NCBI GenBank assembly: GCA_900079685.1
Contig: LT599018.1
Location: forward strand, 2,271,486 to 2,335,485
DNA from: an uncultured delta proteobacterium
GTDB lineage: Bacteria > Desulfobacterota > Desulfovibrionia > Desulfovibrionales > Desulfovibrionaceae
Direction: 5' to 3'
DNA: 64,000 nt
Positions 16,054-25,507 of the stretch are shown here, in pieces; position 1 is the first letter of the stretch; each line of letters starts with the position of its first letter. The notes below the pieces were generated by a model. The model was not told where the DNA came from. It made no database searches and was given only the letters and a program-made list of their open reading frames with translations. Both the position numbers and the translations under genes were made by a program.

Positions 16054-17847
16054 CTATTTCCCGGAAAACCGGGCCAGTTTGTTCCTGTATTCCTCAACGC
16101 CCTGCGCGACGCCGTCCGCCAGACGCTCCAGATACTTGTCGTTCTTGATCCGCCGCGAATCCTCGGCATGGCTGAGGTAGCCCACCTCCACCAACACGGC
16201 GGGCATGCGCGCCCCCATCAGCACATAGAAAGGCGCGGACCGCACGCCGTTGTCGTTCATGGTGAACCCCGCCTGCGTGAGCCGCGTGAACATCCCCTTG
16301 TGCACGGTTGCCGCGAGGTCCTGCGACTCCTGCAACTTGGACGTCAGCATGAGGTCCGTTAAAATGAACTGCAAATCGCTGATGTTTTTGACGGAAACGG
16401 CGTTTTCCCGCGCGGCGACCGTTGCCGCGCTGCTGGTGCGGGCAAGGTCGAGGAAATAGGTCTCAAGCCCGTTGGTTTTCTTGTCCGTGCTGGAGTTCAC
16501 GTGCAGGGAAATGAACAGGTCCGCCTTCTTGTTGTTGGCCAGCACCGCGCGCTGGTCCAACGCCACGAAAACGTCGCTCTGCCGCGTGTAAAGCACGGTG
16601 AAACCCAGCTTCCGCAGCCTGGCGGCCAGCATCTGCACAAGTTCCAGCGTCACGTGCTTTTCGGTTATCCCGTTGCCCATGGCGCCGGGGTCCTTGCCGC
16701 CGTGCCCGGCATCGAGCATGATGGTTTTAACCGTCAGGCCCAGCTGTTCCATAAGCGTGCCGGACTGGCCCGGCCCGAGCGCCGAAAACCGGCCCTGCAC
16801 CACCGGACCGTTGCCGCCGGACGGGGGCGTTCTGCCGCCGGCGAGATCCCGGGAAATGCTGCTCTGCACGTAAATTCCCGGCGGGTTCGCACCCGTATCC
16901 ACCGTGTAGTGGCGGACGCTCCCGAGGTCGATCACCACGCGCACGCCTTTTTTGCCCTTGCCGCCCGTTACCGAAGCCCGCGCCCGCGAGGCGGTCATCC
17001 CGCTGAAAATCACGCTCGGCTTGACCTCCGGCCGCAGGGCGACGCCGTCGATATCCACCACCAGCCGGGCGGGCTGCTTGGCCGTAGCGGCCAGGAACTG
17101 GTGGCGGAACGGGGCCGCGCCGTCCAGTTCAAGGATAACCGTGGAGCTTTTTGAGGTGCCCCGGCAAAAGATGCGGGCCAGTGCGCTCGCTTGACCCCCA
17201 GTTTGAGGGGCGGTTTGCGGAGCGGTTTGGGGGGCAGCGGGAGCGGCGGCCGGGGCGGGTTTTTCCGCGGGTTTGGACGGCGTCTGCGTTCCTTTGCCGC
17301 CCGAATCCCTCGGCGCGGTCTTCTGAGGCAGGGAAGCCAGAAGTTCCCGGGCGTTTTTGACCATGTCGCCCTTGGGGTATTTTTCCAGAACCGTCCGGGC
17401 TATGTCCCGCGCTTCCTCCGGCTTGTCCAGATGTTTCGCCGCGATATAGGCCGCCTGGAACAGGCCGTCGTCAGCCAGGTTGTGTCGCGGGTACTTCTTG
17501 CCGAGATCAAGGTAATGGTTGGCGGCCTGCCGCCAGTCGCCGTCGAGAAAAGACCGCCTGGCGAGCTCTTCCCGGCTTCTCCCGGCCTGGTACTGGGCTT
17601 TGGCGCCCGTATCGCCCTTGGTATCCTTGGCCGCGATGGCGAGAAACCGCTTCTCGACGGCCAGCCAGGGGTCGCGCAGCGCGGCTTTCTTGTCGTTGCG
17701 CAGGAGGGTCCGCCAATCGTCCGCCGTTTTCCGGTATTCGGTTTCAAGGGGGGATGTCTGCTGGGCTGCCGGGACGTTTCCGGCAAAAAGCGCCGTACCG
17801 GCAAGAACAAGAAACGCGGCGATAAACAGGCGGAATATGTATTGCAT
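16054..17847 (-). CDS. N-acetylmuramoyl-L-alanine amidase (AMIN + Amidase_3)
   Basis: 597 residues. A periplasmic zinc amidase that cleaves the amide between MurNAc and the stem peptide, usually for daughter-cell separation. The signal peptide (IFRLFIAAFLVLAGTALFAG) is followed by a TPR-like helical region (about 35-190), a Pro/Ala/Gln linker with PQTAPQTAPQT, an AMIN domain (about 225-330) and the Amidase_3 domain (about 370-595) with zinc-site motifs LDAGHGGKDPGA and LHVN and the late VLVEVGYLSH. The start was chosen at the signal-peptide Met. It is an AmiC-like enzyme enlarged by the helical N-terminal region. A palindromic terminator separates it from bamA. Confidence 0.9.
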   Translation of the reverse strand: MQYIFRLFIAAFLVLAGTALFAGNVPAAQQTSPLETEYRKTADDWRTLLRNDKKAALRDPWLAVEKRFLAIAAKDTKGDTGAKAQYQAGRSREELARRSFLDGDWRQAANHYLDLGKKYPRHNLADDGLFQAAYIAAKHLDKPEEARDIARTVLEKYPKGDMVKNARELLASLPQKTAPRDSGGKGTQTPSKPAEKPAPAAAPAAPQTAPQTAPQTGGQASALARIFCRGTSKSSTVILELDGAAPFRHQFLAATAKQPARLVVDIDGVALRPEVKPSVIFSGMTASRARASVTGGKGKKGVRVVIDLGSVRHYTVDTGANPPGIYVQSSISRDLAGGRTPPSGGNGPVVQGRFSALGPGQSGTLMEQLGLTVKTIMLDAGHGGKDPGAMGNGITEKHVTLELVQMLAARLRKLGFTVLYTRQSDVFVALDQRAVLANNKKADLFISLHVNSSTDKKTNGLETYFLDLARTSSAATVAARENAVSVKNISDLQFILTDLMLTSKLQESQDLAATVHKGMFTRLTQAGFTMNDNGVRSAPFYVLMGARMPAVLVEVGYLSHAEDSRRIKNDKYLERLADGVAQGVEEYRNKLARFSGK

Positions 17848-18011
17848 CAAAAAGCCCCTGTTCCGGCGGGCGGGGTTGGAGCCCACGCCCCGGCAAGGGA
17901 GACCTTGCCCCTCGGGGCGTTGCTGGCCATGCCGTTTCCGGCGCGGCGGGCCGTCTGCCCCTGATATGCAAAACACCCTCCCCATCGCGGGATGAGGGAG
18001 GGTCGCGGGGG

Positions 18012-18045
18012 AGGGAACCGCACCGGCGCGCCGGAGCGGTTCCCT
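18012..18045 (-). terminator. Palindromic terminator after bamA
   Basis: AGGGAACCGC (18012-18021) pairs with GCGGTTCCCT (18036-18045), with CCGG/CCGG pairing inside, 11 bases beyond the bamA stop. A second hairpin, ACCCTCCC (17975-17982) with GGGAGGGT (17996-18003), follows. There is no strong T-run. Confidence 0.65.
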
Positions 18046-18056
18046 CGCCGGGAATC

Positions 18057-20843
18057 CTAGAAGAACTGACCCATGGAGAACTCGAAGCGCCCGCTATCGC
18101 GGTTGCCCTTACGGTCTTCGTCAAGCGGGATGCCGTAGGCGAAGCGCAGGTCGCCCATGGGGGACCGCCACCGCAGTTCCAGGCCGAACGAGCGGAGAAT
18201 TTCGTCATCCCAGTTGTACGAATTGTCCGTGTCGATGTTCACGCCGATATCGAAGAACGGCACGATGTTCACGCCCATTTCCGGCGCGATGGTCCAGATG
18301 TATTCAAAGTTGCCGAACGCCATGCGCGTGCCGCCGATACGGTCGTTGGTCTTGGGATCGCGCGGCACGATATCGCGCGAGGCATAGCCGCGGATCGTCT
18401 CCATGCCGCCCATCCAGAACCGTTCGAACACCGGAATTTCTTCCGACCCGTTCTTGAATACGGCCGCTCCCTTGAGGCGCATATGCAGAACGTGGTTCTG
18501 GCGCAGCTGGTAATAGGTATGGTGCTCGGCGATGAGCTTCAGGAAATCGTCATCCCCGCCCATGAACCCGCCGCCGTATTCCAAGGCCAGCCGGTTGATG
18601 GTGCCGGTGGTGGGCTGATGGCGGTCCGTGGTGTTGCGGACGATGCCCGCGGTAAGCACCGAGGACCAGCGGCGGCCGTCGTACCGCTTGATGATTTCGG
18701 AGGCGTCTTCGTCAAAATCGTACAGCCGGTACTGGTCGAGGCGGTACCCGAGCCCCACCGAGGTGTATTCGCCGAGGGGATACCCGAAGCGGATCGTGCC
18801 GCCGGTAGTATCTTTTTCGTAGTCGTAGAAGTCCTGTTCCGTGTTGTAGAACTCAACGGCCATGGAAAGGTTGGTGTCGTTGATGCGGGGGTTGCTGAAG
18901 AAGGCGCTGTAAGCCGTGTACCGGTCGGACAGGTACCCCTGGATGCCCGTGGTATAGCCTTTGCCCCACAGGTTCTTTTCCTGGATCGTGCCGGAAACCC
19001 CGAACGCGGAATACGTGGAGTACCCGAACCCGGCCGAGATGGCGCCGGTGCTCTTTTCCTTGATCTTGATCTCGAGGTCGACTTCCTCATCCTTGCCCGT
19101 CGGGACAAGTTCGGCTTCCGCCACTTCAAAGTAGTCCAGGCGGTTCAGGCGCTGGATACTGCGCTTGAGCTTGGAGCCCACGAACAGGTCGCCGTCGGAA
19201 AGCCTGAGCTCGCGCAGGATGACGTTGTCGCGCGTTCTGGTGTTGCCCTCGATAATGGCGCGGCGGATATACACCTTCTGCTTCTTGCTGGTCTGGTAGT
19301 GCACGTCCACGACGCCCGGCTCGTCCACGCGCTTTTTGGGCAACGGGGTCACCTCGGCAAAGGCGTAGCCGTATTCCGAGTAAAAATCCGTCAGACGCTT
19401 CACGTCGTCCTGCATTTTCGCAAGGCTGAACCAGCCGCCCTCTTCGGCTATGTCGTCAAGAGCGGTCACTTTCCGGAAGGCTTCGTCCGTATCGATGAGG
19501 TCGCCCTCGTAAACCACTTCGCCCACGCGGTACCGCTCCCCTTCGTTGATGGGGAAGGTGATGACGATGCCGTCTTCCTCGTAGTCCACCTTGGCCGCGC
19601 CCACCGCGATATCCAGGAACCCGTTGTTCATGTAATACTGGCCGATGGCGGCGGCGTCGCGGTCGAGCATTTCCTCCTGCAGAACGCCGGTGCCGGTGAT
19701 CCAGGAGAGCCAGCCCCGTTCCTTCAGGAACAGTTCGCCCTTGACGTCGCCCTCGGAAAGCTGCTTCACGCCTTCGACGCGCACGTCCTTGATGTAGAGT
19801 TTGTTGCCTTCGTGCACGGTCAGCACAAGAGCCGCCGAGGCTCCGCCCTGGCGGGCGTCGGTCCTGTGTTCCACGGTTCCGAGGTAGTACCCTTTCTTGC
19901 GGAACACTTCGCGGATTTTGAGCAGGTCTTCGGCCAGGAGCTTTTCGTTGAGGACCGCGCCTGTCCTGGTGCTCATGGCCGCCAGGATATCGTCGGCGTC
20001 GATGTCGTTGTTGCCTTCGACGACGATGGATTCGATGCGCGGCTTTTCCTGCACGGTATACACGAGATGCAGCCCGTCAGGCTTGGGTTCGACCGAGGCG
20101 GAAACGTCACTGAAGTAGCCGAGATCCCAAATTTTTTTGACCTCGGTATCAATGGCGTTCATATCCAACACGTCGCCCTTGCGCGTGTTGACGCGCATGA
20201 GCACCACGTCCGGATCGAGTATGCGGGTACCGCGCACCTCAACTTCCGCGATCAGTTCGCGGCGTTTCATTTCGTTGTTGATGCGGGTGGCCAGCTCTTC
20301 CACGGCGGGCAAGAGCTCGAGGGGGTCGTTCTTTTCCACGAAAATGGGGCGGACAAGGCCCCCTTCGCCGACTTCCACGTACCGGGCGTCGATGCTGAAC
20401 GTGTTCCCGACCTGGCTGTAGCTGCCGTAAACCGCGGCCGTCGCGCCGAGTTTGGACGCCATGGACCGGGCCGTTTCAATGTTCAGGGAGGAAATTTTGT
20501 CGCGGCGCATGCGCTCCACGGTCGTACGCTCCGGGATAACGGCAATGCCCCGGCTGGTAAGGCGCTGCTCGAGCATGGCGGGCAGTTCGTCGTTAAGCCG
20601 GTCCTGTTCGGGCCCCGCGTTGATCTGGAACGGCAGGATGGCCACCTTCGCGGTATCGGCCTTTTCCTGCGCGCCCGCCCGGGAAGCGGCTTGGGGAGCC
20701 GTTTGGGGAGCCGCCTGGGAAGCTGTCTGGGCCCGGGCGCTCCGGGCTTTTCCGCCCGCCTGAGCCGCTTCCCCCACCTGGGCGGAAAGAAGAAGAACAG
20801 CTGCCGCCATGCATACGCCTGCCAATTTAGCCCATCTGGTCAT
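18057..20843 (-). CDS. bamA: Outer membrane protein assembly factor BamA with extra N-terminal domain
   Basis: 928 residues, about 120 longer than the E. coli protein. The core of the machine that inserts beta-barrels into the outer membrane. After a signal peptide and a Gln/Ala/Pro-rich linker comes an extra domain (about 62-190) starting VAILPFQINAG, resembling the TolB/FlgO-like AILPF fold. POTRA repeats follow (about 195-560), then the 16-strand barrel to the terminal Phe (MGQFF). The lid motif VFERFWMGGMETIRGY contains the expected (V/I)RG(F/Y). It overlaps the lolD end by 17 bases, so it is translated from within the lysS-lolC-lolD-bamA operon. Confidence 0.94.
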   Translation of the reverse strand: MTRWAKLAGVCMAAAVLLLSAQVGEAAQAGGKARSARAQTASQAAPQTAPQAASRAGAQEKADTAKVAILPFQINAGPEQDRLNDELPAMLEQRLTSRGIAVIPERTTVERMRRDKISSLNIETARSMASKLGATAAVYGSYSQVGNTFSIDARYVEVGEGGLVRPIFVEKNDPLELLPAVEELATRINNEMKRRELIAEVEVRGTRILDPDVVLMRVNTRKGDVLDMNAIDTEVKKIWDLGYFSDVSASVEPKPDGLHLVYTVQEKPRIESIVVEGNNDIDADDILAAMSTRTGAVLNEKLLAEDLLKIREVFRKKGYYLGTVEHRTDARQGGASAALVLTVHEGNKLYIKDVRVEGVKQLSEGDVKGELFLKERGWLSWITGTGVLQEEMLDRDAAAIGQYYMNNGFLDIAVGAAKVDYEEDGIVITFPINEGERYRVGEVVYEGDLIDTDEAFRKVTALDDIAEEGGWFSLAKMQDDVKRLTDFYSEYGYAFAEVTPLPKKRVDEPGVVDVHYQTSKKQKVYIRRAIIEGNTRTRDNVILRELRLSDGDLFVGSKLKRSIQRLNRLDYFEVAEAELVPTGKDEEVDLEIKIKEKSTGAISAGFGYSTYSAFGVSGTIQEKNLWGKGYTTGIQGYLSDRYTAYSAFFSNPRINDTNLSMAVEFYNTEQDFYDYEKDTTGGTIRFGYPLGEYTSVGLGYRLDQYRLYDFDEDASEIIKRYDGRRWSSVLTAGIVRNTTDRHQPTTGTINRLALEYGGGFMGGDDDFLKLIAEHHTYYQLRQNHVLHMRLKGAAVFKNGSEEIPVFERFWMGGMETIRGYASRDIVPRDPKTNDRIGGTRMAFGNFEYIWTIAPEMGVNIVPFFDIGVNIDTDNSYNWDDEILRSFGLELRWRSPMGDLRFAYGIPLDEDRKGNRDSGRFEFSMGQFF

Positions 20844-21513
20844 AGAGGTCTCCGGATCGTAGTTCCAGGCGCCGTTCCATGAGGCCGGCGATATCCCGGT
20901 TGTGGGTTACCACGACCATGGCCATGCCAAGGTCCCGGTTAAGGGTTAACAGGAGTTCGGCTACGCCGGCGCCCGTTTTTTCGTCAAGGTTTCCGGTGGG
21001 CTCGTCCGCCAGCAGCACGCGGGGCTTTGCCAAAATGGCCCGCGCAATGGCCGCGCGCTGCCGCTCACCCCCGGAAAGGGTCGTCACGCTCTGCTTTTCC
21101 TTGCCCTGCAATCCGACGGATTTCAAGGCATCCGCCGCGAGGGCGAACGCCGCTTCCCGCCCCATGCCGCCGATGACGGCCTGCATGGCCACGTTCTCCA
21201 ACGTGGAGAACTCCGGCAGGAGATGGTGGAACTGGAAGACGAACCCTATGGATTTGTTCCGTAAATCCGCCTTTTCGTCCGGGCTCATGGCGGTCACGTC
21301 CCGGTCTTCGAAATAGACTGTTCCACGGGTAGGAGTATCAAGAGTGCCGAGCAGATGCAAGAACGTGGATTTTCCCGCGCCGGACGCGCCCACCACGGCG
21401 ATGGATTCGCCATGGCCGATGGCGAGCGAGACATTGTCCAGAACCGTCAGGATTTCTCCCGGTCCCTGGTACTCCTTGCACACGCCGTCAAAACGGTACA
21501 GATGGGGCGTCAT
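20827..21513 (-). CDS. lolD: Lipoprotein-releasing ABC transporter ATPase
   Basis: 228 residues. The cytoplasmic ATPase of LolCDE, which extracts lipoproteins from the inner membrane for delivery to LolA. Walker A GASGAGKST, signature LSGGERQR, Walker B VLLADEPTGNLD and the switch His in VVTHNRD are all present. The start codon overlaps the lolC stop by one base and the 3' end overlaps bamA by 17 bases, so the order lolC-lolD-bamA is tightly coupled. Confidence 0.95.
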   Translation of the reverse strand: MTPHLYRFDGVCKEYQGPGEILTVLDNVSLAIGHGESIAVVGASGAGKSTFLHLLGTLDTPTRGTVYFEDRDVTAMSPDEKADLRNKSIGFVFQFHHLLPEFSTLENVAMQAVIGGMGREAAFALAADALKSVGLQGKEKQSVTTLSGGERQRAAIARAILAKPRVLLADEPTGNLDEKTGAGVAELLLTLNRDLGMAMVVVTHNRDIAGLMERRLELRSGDLYDQMG

Positions 21514-22790
21514 TACTCGTACCTCAACGCTTCGACGGGTTCAAGCGACGCCGCCCGGTTGGCGGGGTACAGCGTCGCGAGATAGCACATCAGAACGGAG
21601 CCGGCCGCGACCAGCGCCAGATCGCTCCATTGCAAAAGAATGGGCAGATAATCCAGCGAATACACGCCCGGCGGCAGTTTGATGAACTGGTATTTCTTGA
21701 GCAGCCAGCAGATGCTCAGCCCCAGAATGAATCCCGCCGCCGTGCCCACCACGCCGATGACCAGCCCCTGGTACATGAAAATGCGGCGCACGGCCTGGCG
21801 CGTGGCACCCATGGACATAAGGATGGCGATATCCCTGGTTTTCTCCATGACCAACATAACCAGCGCCGTGACAATGGAGAACGAGGCCACCAGGATAATC
21901 AGCGTGACCATGATGGCCATGCCGATTTTTTCCAGTTTCAGCGCCGCGAACAGGCTGGCGTTCATTTCCATCCAGTTGCGCACGTAATAGGGCGGGCCGA
22001 GGTCCATGCCCACCTGTTCCGCGATTCTGTCCGCCTTGTAGACGTCCGTCACGGTCAGTTCCAGCCCGGTCACCCAGTCGCCCTCCGGGCGGCCCAGAAG
22101 ATCGCGGGCCAGTTCCAGGGACACGACCCCCAGGGAGGAGTCATACTCGTACATGCCGGTGGAAAAAATGGCCGCCACCTTGACGCTTTTCACGCGCGGG
22201 GTGAACCCGGCAGTCCCTTTCTGGGCCGTGGGCGCGAGCAGATTGACCCGCGAGCCGACGGTCGCGCCGATCCGCGCGGCCAGTTCCTTGCCGATGATAA
22301 TGCCCGGCAGGCCGGTTTCCGGCGCGATGTCCGCGAAATCGCCCTTGGTGATCCGCGTCACGATCCCGTGCAGCACGTTCTTGGCGGTCGCGGGATCAAC
22401 CCCGCGCAGAATAAGCCCCTTGATGCCCCTGGGGCCGGAAATCATCAGTTCCGAATAAATGAACGGCATGACCCCGGTGACCTCGGGCACGGCCCGCACG
22501 CGGTTCATGATGCTCTCCAGGCTGTCCGTCCCGTACTCGAACTGGTCCGAGCCCGTCTGCTGGGGCATGATGTTGGTGGCGGACAACACCATGGCGTGCG
22601 CGTTCACGCCCACGATCTTGTCCCGCAAGTCCGTGGTGAACCCGTTGATAACGCCCGTGACGATGATGAGCGCGGCCACGCCAATGGCCACGCCCGTCGT
22701 CGAAATAAGCGAAATGACGGAAATAAAGGCCTGCGTGCGCCGGCCCAAAAGGTATCGTAGTGCGACAAACAGTTCGAAACGCAAAAGCAC
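21513..22790 (-). CDS. lolC: Lipoprotein-releasing ABC transporter permease (LolC/E)
   Basis: 425 residues. An inner-membrane permease of the MacB/FtsX fold. One N-terminal transmembrane helix (about 22-48), a large periplasmic domain (about 50-275) and three C-terminal helices are visible, ending LYPANRAASLEPVEALRYE, which is diagnostic. Only one permease gene is present, so it probably works as a homodimer serving as both LolC and LolE. The start is GTG at 22790; a TTG two codons later sits better behind AGGA (22793-22796) and could be the real start. It follows lysS by 25 bases. Confidence 0.93.
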   Translation of the reverse strand: MLLRFELFVALRYLLGRRTQAFISVISLISTTGVAIGVAALIIVTGVINGFTTDLRDKIVGVNAHAMVLSATNIMPQQTGSDQFEYGTDSLESIMNRVRAVPEVTGVMPFIYSELMISGPRGIKGLILRGVDPATAKNVLHGIVTRITKGDFADIAPETGLPGIIIGKELAARIGATVGSRVNLLAPTAQKGTAGFTPRVKSVKVAAIFSTGMYEYDSSLGVVSLELARDLLGRPEGDWVTGLELTVTDVYKADRIAEQVGMDLGPPYYVRNWMEMNASLFAALKLEKIGMAIMVTLIILVASFSIVTALVMLVMEKTRDIAILMSMGATRQAVRRIFMYQGLVIGVVGTAAGFILGLSICWLLKKYQFIKLPPGVYSLDYLPILLQWSDLALVAAGSVLMCYLATLYPANRAASLEPVEALRYE

Positions 22791-22815
22791 GTCCTGGTTA
22801 GTATGAATGCCTTTC

Positions 22816-24432
22816 CTACGCTTCCGGCTTCAGCTGCGGGAACAAAATAACTTCCCGGATGGACGCGGAATCCGTGAGCAGCATGACCAGCCGGTCGATG
22901 CCTATACCCTGTCCGGCTGCCGGGGGCATGCCGTATTCCAGGGCGCGCAGGTAATCTTCGTCCATGAAATGGGCTTCGTCGTCCCCGGCTTCTTTTTCCG
23001 CCACCTGTTCCTCGAACCTGGCCCGCTGGTCCATGGGGTCGTTCAGTTCGGAAAAGGCGTTGCCCATTTCCCGGCCCGCGATGAACAGTTCGAACCGGTC
23101 CGTGAGGTCCGGGTTGGCCTCGTTCCGGCGCGACAGCGGGGAGATGTCCGTGGGATAATGGTAGATGAAATGGGGCTGGATCAGCTTGGGTTCCACGTCC
23201 AGATCGAACAGCTTGGCCTGGAGCTTGCCGAGCTTTTCGCCGTCGACCGCCTTTTCCCCCCGGCTCTTGATGTATTCCACCAGGGCGGGGTAGTCGTTGT
23301 AAAGCGAGGGCTTGTGCCCGCCGATTTTTTCCAGCGACTCATGGAAGGTCAGCCGGGTCCACTTGCCGGGCGTGAGGTCGATTTCCTCGCCCTGGTACGG
23401 AATTTTCGTGGCGCCGCAGACCGTTTGGGCGAGATGCGCGAACAGGCGCTCGGTCAGGTCCATCAGGTTTTCGAAGGTGGCGTACGCCCAGTAGAACTCG
23501 CACATGGTGAATTCCGGGTTGTGCCGCACGGAAATGCCTTCGTTGCGGAAGTTGCGGTTCAGCTCGAAGACCTTTTCAAACCCGCCGACCAGCAGGCGCT
23601 TCAAGTACAGCTCCGGCGCGATGCGCATGTAGAGCTGCATGTCCAGCGCGTTGTGGTGGGTGATGAAGGGCTTGGCCGCAGCCCCGCCGGGGATGGGCTG
23701 GAGCATGGGGGTTTCCACTTCCAGGAAACCCTCGTTTTCCATGAACCGGCGGAACTCGCTCACGATTTTGATGCGCTTGAAGGCGATCTCGCGGGCGCGC
23801 GGGGTCACGATAAGGTCGACGTACCGCTGGCGGTAGCGCGTTTCCACATCTTTCAGGCCGTGGTATTTTTCCGGCAGGGTGCGGAACGAGCGGGTGAGCA
23901 GCTTGATATGCCTGCAATCCACGGTCAACTCCCCGGTTTTGGTCCGGAAGAGCGTGCCACGTATCCCCACGATATCGCCGATATCCAGCTTGCGGAACAC
24001 GGCGAAGGATTCTTCGTCCATATGCTCGCGCGCGACGTAGCACTGGATGCGGCCACTCGCGTCCATGATATGGAAAAAGACCACCTTGCCGAAAGAGCGG
24101 TGGGAAACAATGCGCCCGGCAAGGGAAAACTCGGCGCCGGACGCGGCCAGAGCGGCGAGGGCCTCTTCGTCGCATTCGCCGTATTGTTCCGCCAGTTCCG
24201 CGGCGTTATTATTTTTCACGAACCCGTTGGCATGCAGAGACTCGCCCATTTCCATCAATTCGCAGGACTTGGCTATTTTATTCTTGACCACCTCGTTCAG
24301 TTCGTCACGCAGGATAAAACTTTCGAGCATGGGATAAAAACATTCCGCGCGTTCGGATTTGGTGGGCAGTTTAATTTTTCTGCGGGCCTTTTCCCGGGCC
24401 TCTTGCTGCGGGTCTTTCTCGGAAGGATTCAA
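22816..24432 (-). CDS. lysS: Lysyl-tRNA synthetase, class II
   Basis: 538 residues. Charges tRNA-Lys. An N-terminal OB-fold anticodon-binding domain (about 90-200, VVFFHIMDASGRIQCYV) precedes the class II catalytic core: motif 1 around GFLEVETPMLQPIPGGAAA, motif 2 FELNRNFRNEGISVRHNPEF and motif 3 GMPPAAGQGIGIDRLVMLL. The start is TTG at 24432, supported by GGAG (24441-24444) eight bases upstream. It is the first gene of the lysS-lolC-lolD-bamA operon. Confidence 0.96.
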   Translation of the reverse strand: MNPSEKDPQQEAREKARRKIKLPTKSERAECFYPMLESFILRDELNEVVKNKIAKSCELMEMGESLHANGFVKNNNAAELAEQYGECDEEALAALAASGAEFSLAGRIVSHRSFGKVVFFHIMDASGRIQCYVAREHMDEESFAVFRKLDIGDIVGIRGTLFRTKTGELTVDCRHIKLLTRSFRTLPEKYHGLKDVETRYRQRYVDLIVTPRAREIAFKRIKIVSEFRRFMENEGFLEVETPMLQPIPGGAAAKPFITHHNALDMQLYMRIAPELYLKRLLVGGFEKVFELNRNFRNEGISVRHNPEFTMCEFYWAYATFENLMDLTERLFAHLAQTVCGATKIPYQGEEIDLTPGKWTRLTFHESLEKIGGHKPSLYNDYPALVEYIKSRGEKAVDGEKLGKLQAKLFDLDVEPKLIQPHFIYHYPTDISPLSRRNEANPDLTDRFELFIAGREMGNAFSELNDPMDQRARFEEQVAEKEAGDDEAHFMDEDYLRALEYGMPPAAGQGIGIDRLVMLLTDSASIREVILFPQLKPEA

Positions 24433-24608
24433 GGTCTGTGCTCCATCACATAAAGATTGCAGCCCGAATGACTGCTAAAACAAGTTGACGCGTCCGCTAT
24501 GCCTATGTGAAATGGGCGCGTGCGTCAAGGACGGACCGGCTGCTCTCTCTGCCGGGCCGTGGCAATCCGCGACGCCTCCATGAATTACACAACAGGTGTT
24601 CCTACCAT

Positions 24609-25367
24609 ATGCCGAGACAAAAATATACCTATGCCCAGCAACAGTGCATCCGGTCCGCCGGCAAACTTTCCCAGATGACCGGAATGCTCACCCCGCACGC
24701 CCGGGTGGGCATCGCGGTTTCCGGCGGCATGGACAGCTTCGTGCTGCTGGAAACATTACGCATCCGCCAGGGCATCGTGCCGTTCCCGTTCAGCATCCTC
24801 GCCCTGCACATCAACCCCGGGTTCGATCCCCACAGCCACGCGCCGCTTACCCGCTGGCTCGAGGAAAGGGGCGTTGCCGGGCATATTGAAACCACGGACC
24901 ACGGGCCGCGCGCCCACTCGCCGGAAAACCGCAAGGATTCCCCCTGCTTCTTCTGCGCCATGCTCCGCCGCAAACGGCTGTTCGAGCTGTGCCGCCAGTA
25001 CGGTTTGACGCACCTGGCCTTCGGGCACACGGCGGATGACCTTGTTTCCACCTTTTTCATGAACCTCTGCCAGAACGGCCGGGTGGAAGGCATGAGCATG
25101 CGCGAGGAGTTTTTCAAGGGCGCGCTTCTCGTTATCCGGCCCCTGATGCTGGTGGAGAAGAAAACCATCGCCAAGGCCGCCAGGGACTGGGACCTGCCCA
25201 TCTGGTCAAACCCCTGCCCCAGCGCGGGCAAGACCCTGCGCACCAGCATCATGGACGATGTGGGCCGCATGGCGGAAGGCCACAAAGGCATGCTGACAAA
25301 AATCCGGGCGGGCCTCTGCCGCTGGCAGTTGAAGGCCACGACCGGCGGCCCTGGGGAGCGGCTGTAA
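24609..25367 (+). CDS. TtcA-like tRNA thiolation ATPase
   Basis: 252 residues. A PP-loop N-type ATP pyrophosphatase related to TtcA, which makes 2-thiocytidine at tRNA position 32 using a [4Fe-4S] cluster. The PP-loop SGGMDS, the CFFC pair and a third cysteine in SNPCPSAGKTLRTS are the expected ATP and cluster residues. FGHTADDLVSTFFMNL matches the family. The start is chosen at MPRQKYTYAQ; the Shine-Dalgarno is weak (AGGTG, 24593-24597) and the frame continues upstream to 24507. It is divergent from lysS. The exact tRNA position modified is inferred, not shown. Confidence 0.8.
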   Translation: MPRQKYTYAQQQCIRSAGKLSQMTGMLTPHARVGIAVSGGMDSFVLLETLRIRQGIVPFPFSILALHINPGFDPHSHAPLTRWLEERGVAGHIETTDHGPRAHSPENRKDSPCFFCAMLRRKRLFELCRQYGLTHLAFGHTADDLVSTFFMNLCQNGRVEGMSMREEFFKGALLVIRPLMLVEKKTIAKAARDWDLPIWSNPCPSAGKTLRTSIMDDVGRMAEGHKGMLTKIRAGLCRWQLKATTGGPGERL

Positions 25368-25507
25368 AAAACGGCGCGGCGCGCGGCATTCACGAAAAAA
25401 ACCTTCCCGCGCAAGGGTGACGGAGCCCCGCGAACTTGACGCTCGCCAGAGCGGACGATACGTGCTAAGAGCGTATTTCGCAGCGCCATTTCCCCGCACG
25501 AGGCAGA

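Noticed and set aside
18483-20882. Long plus-strand open frame opposite bamA and the lolD end
   Set aside because: Mirror of bamA codons; no domain recognised and no ribosome-binding site.
22807-24453. 548-codon plus-strand frame opposite lysS
   Set aside because: Fully antisense to lysS, which has all class II synthetase motifs.
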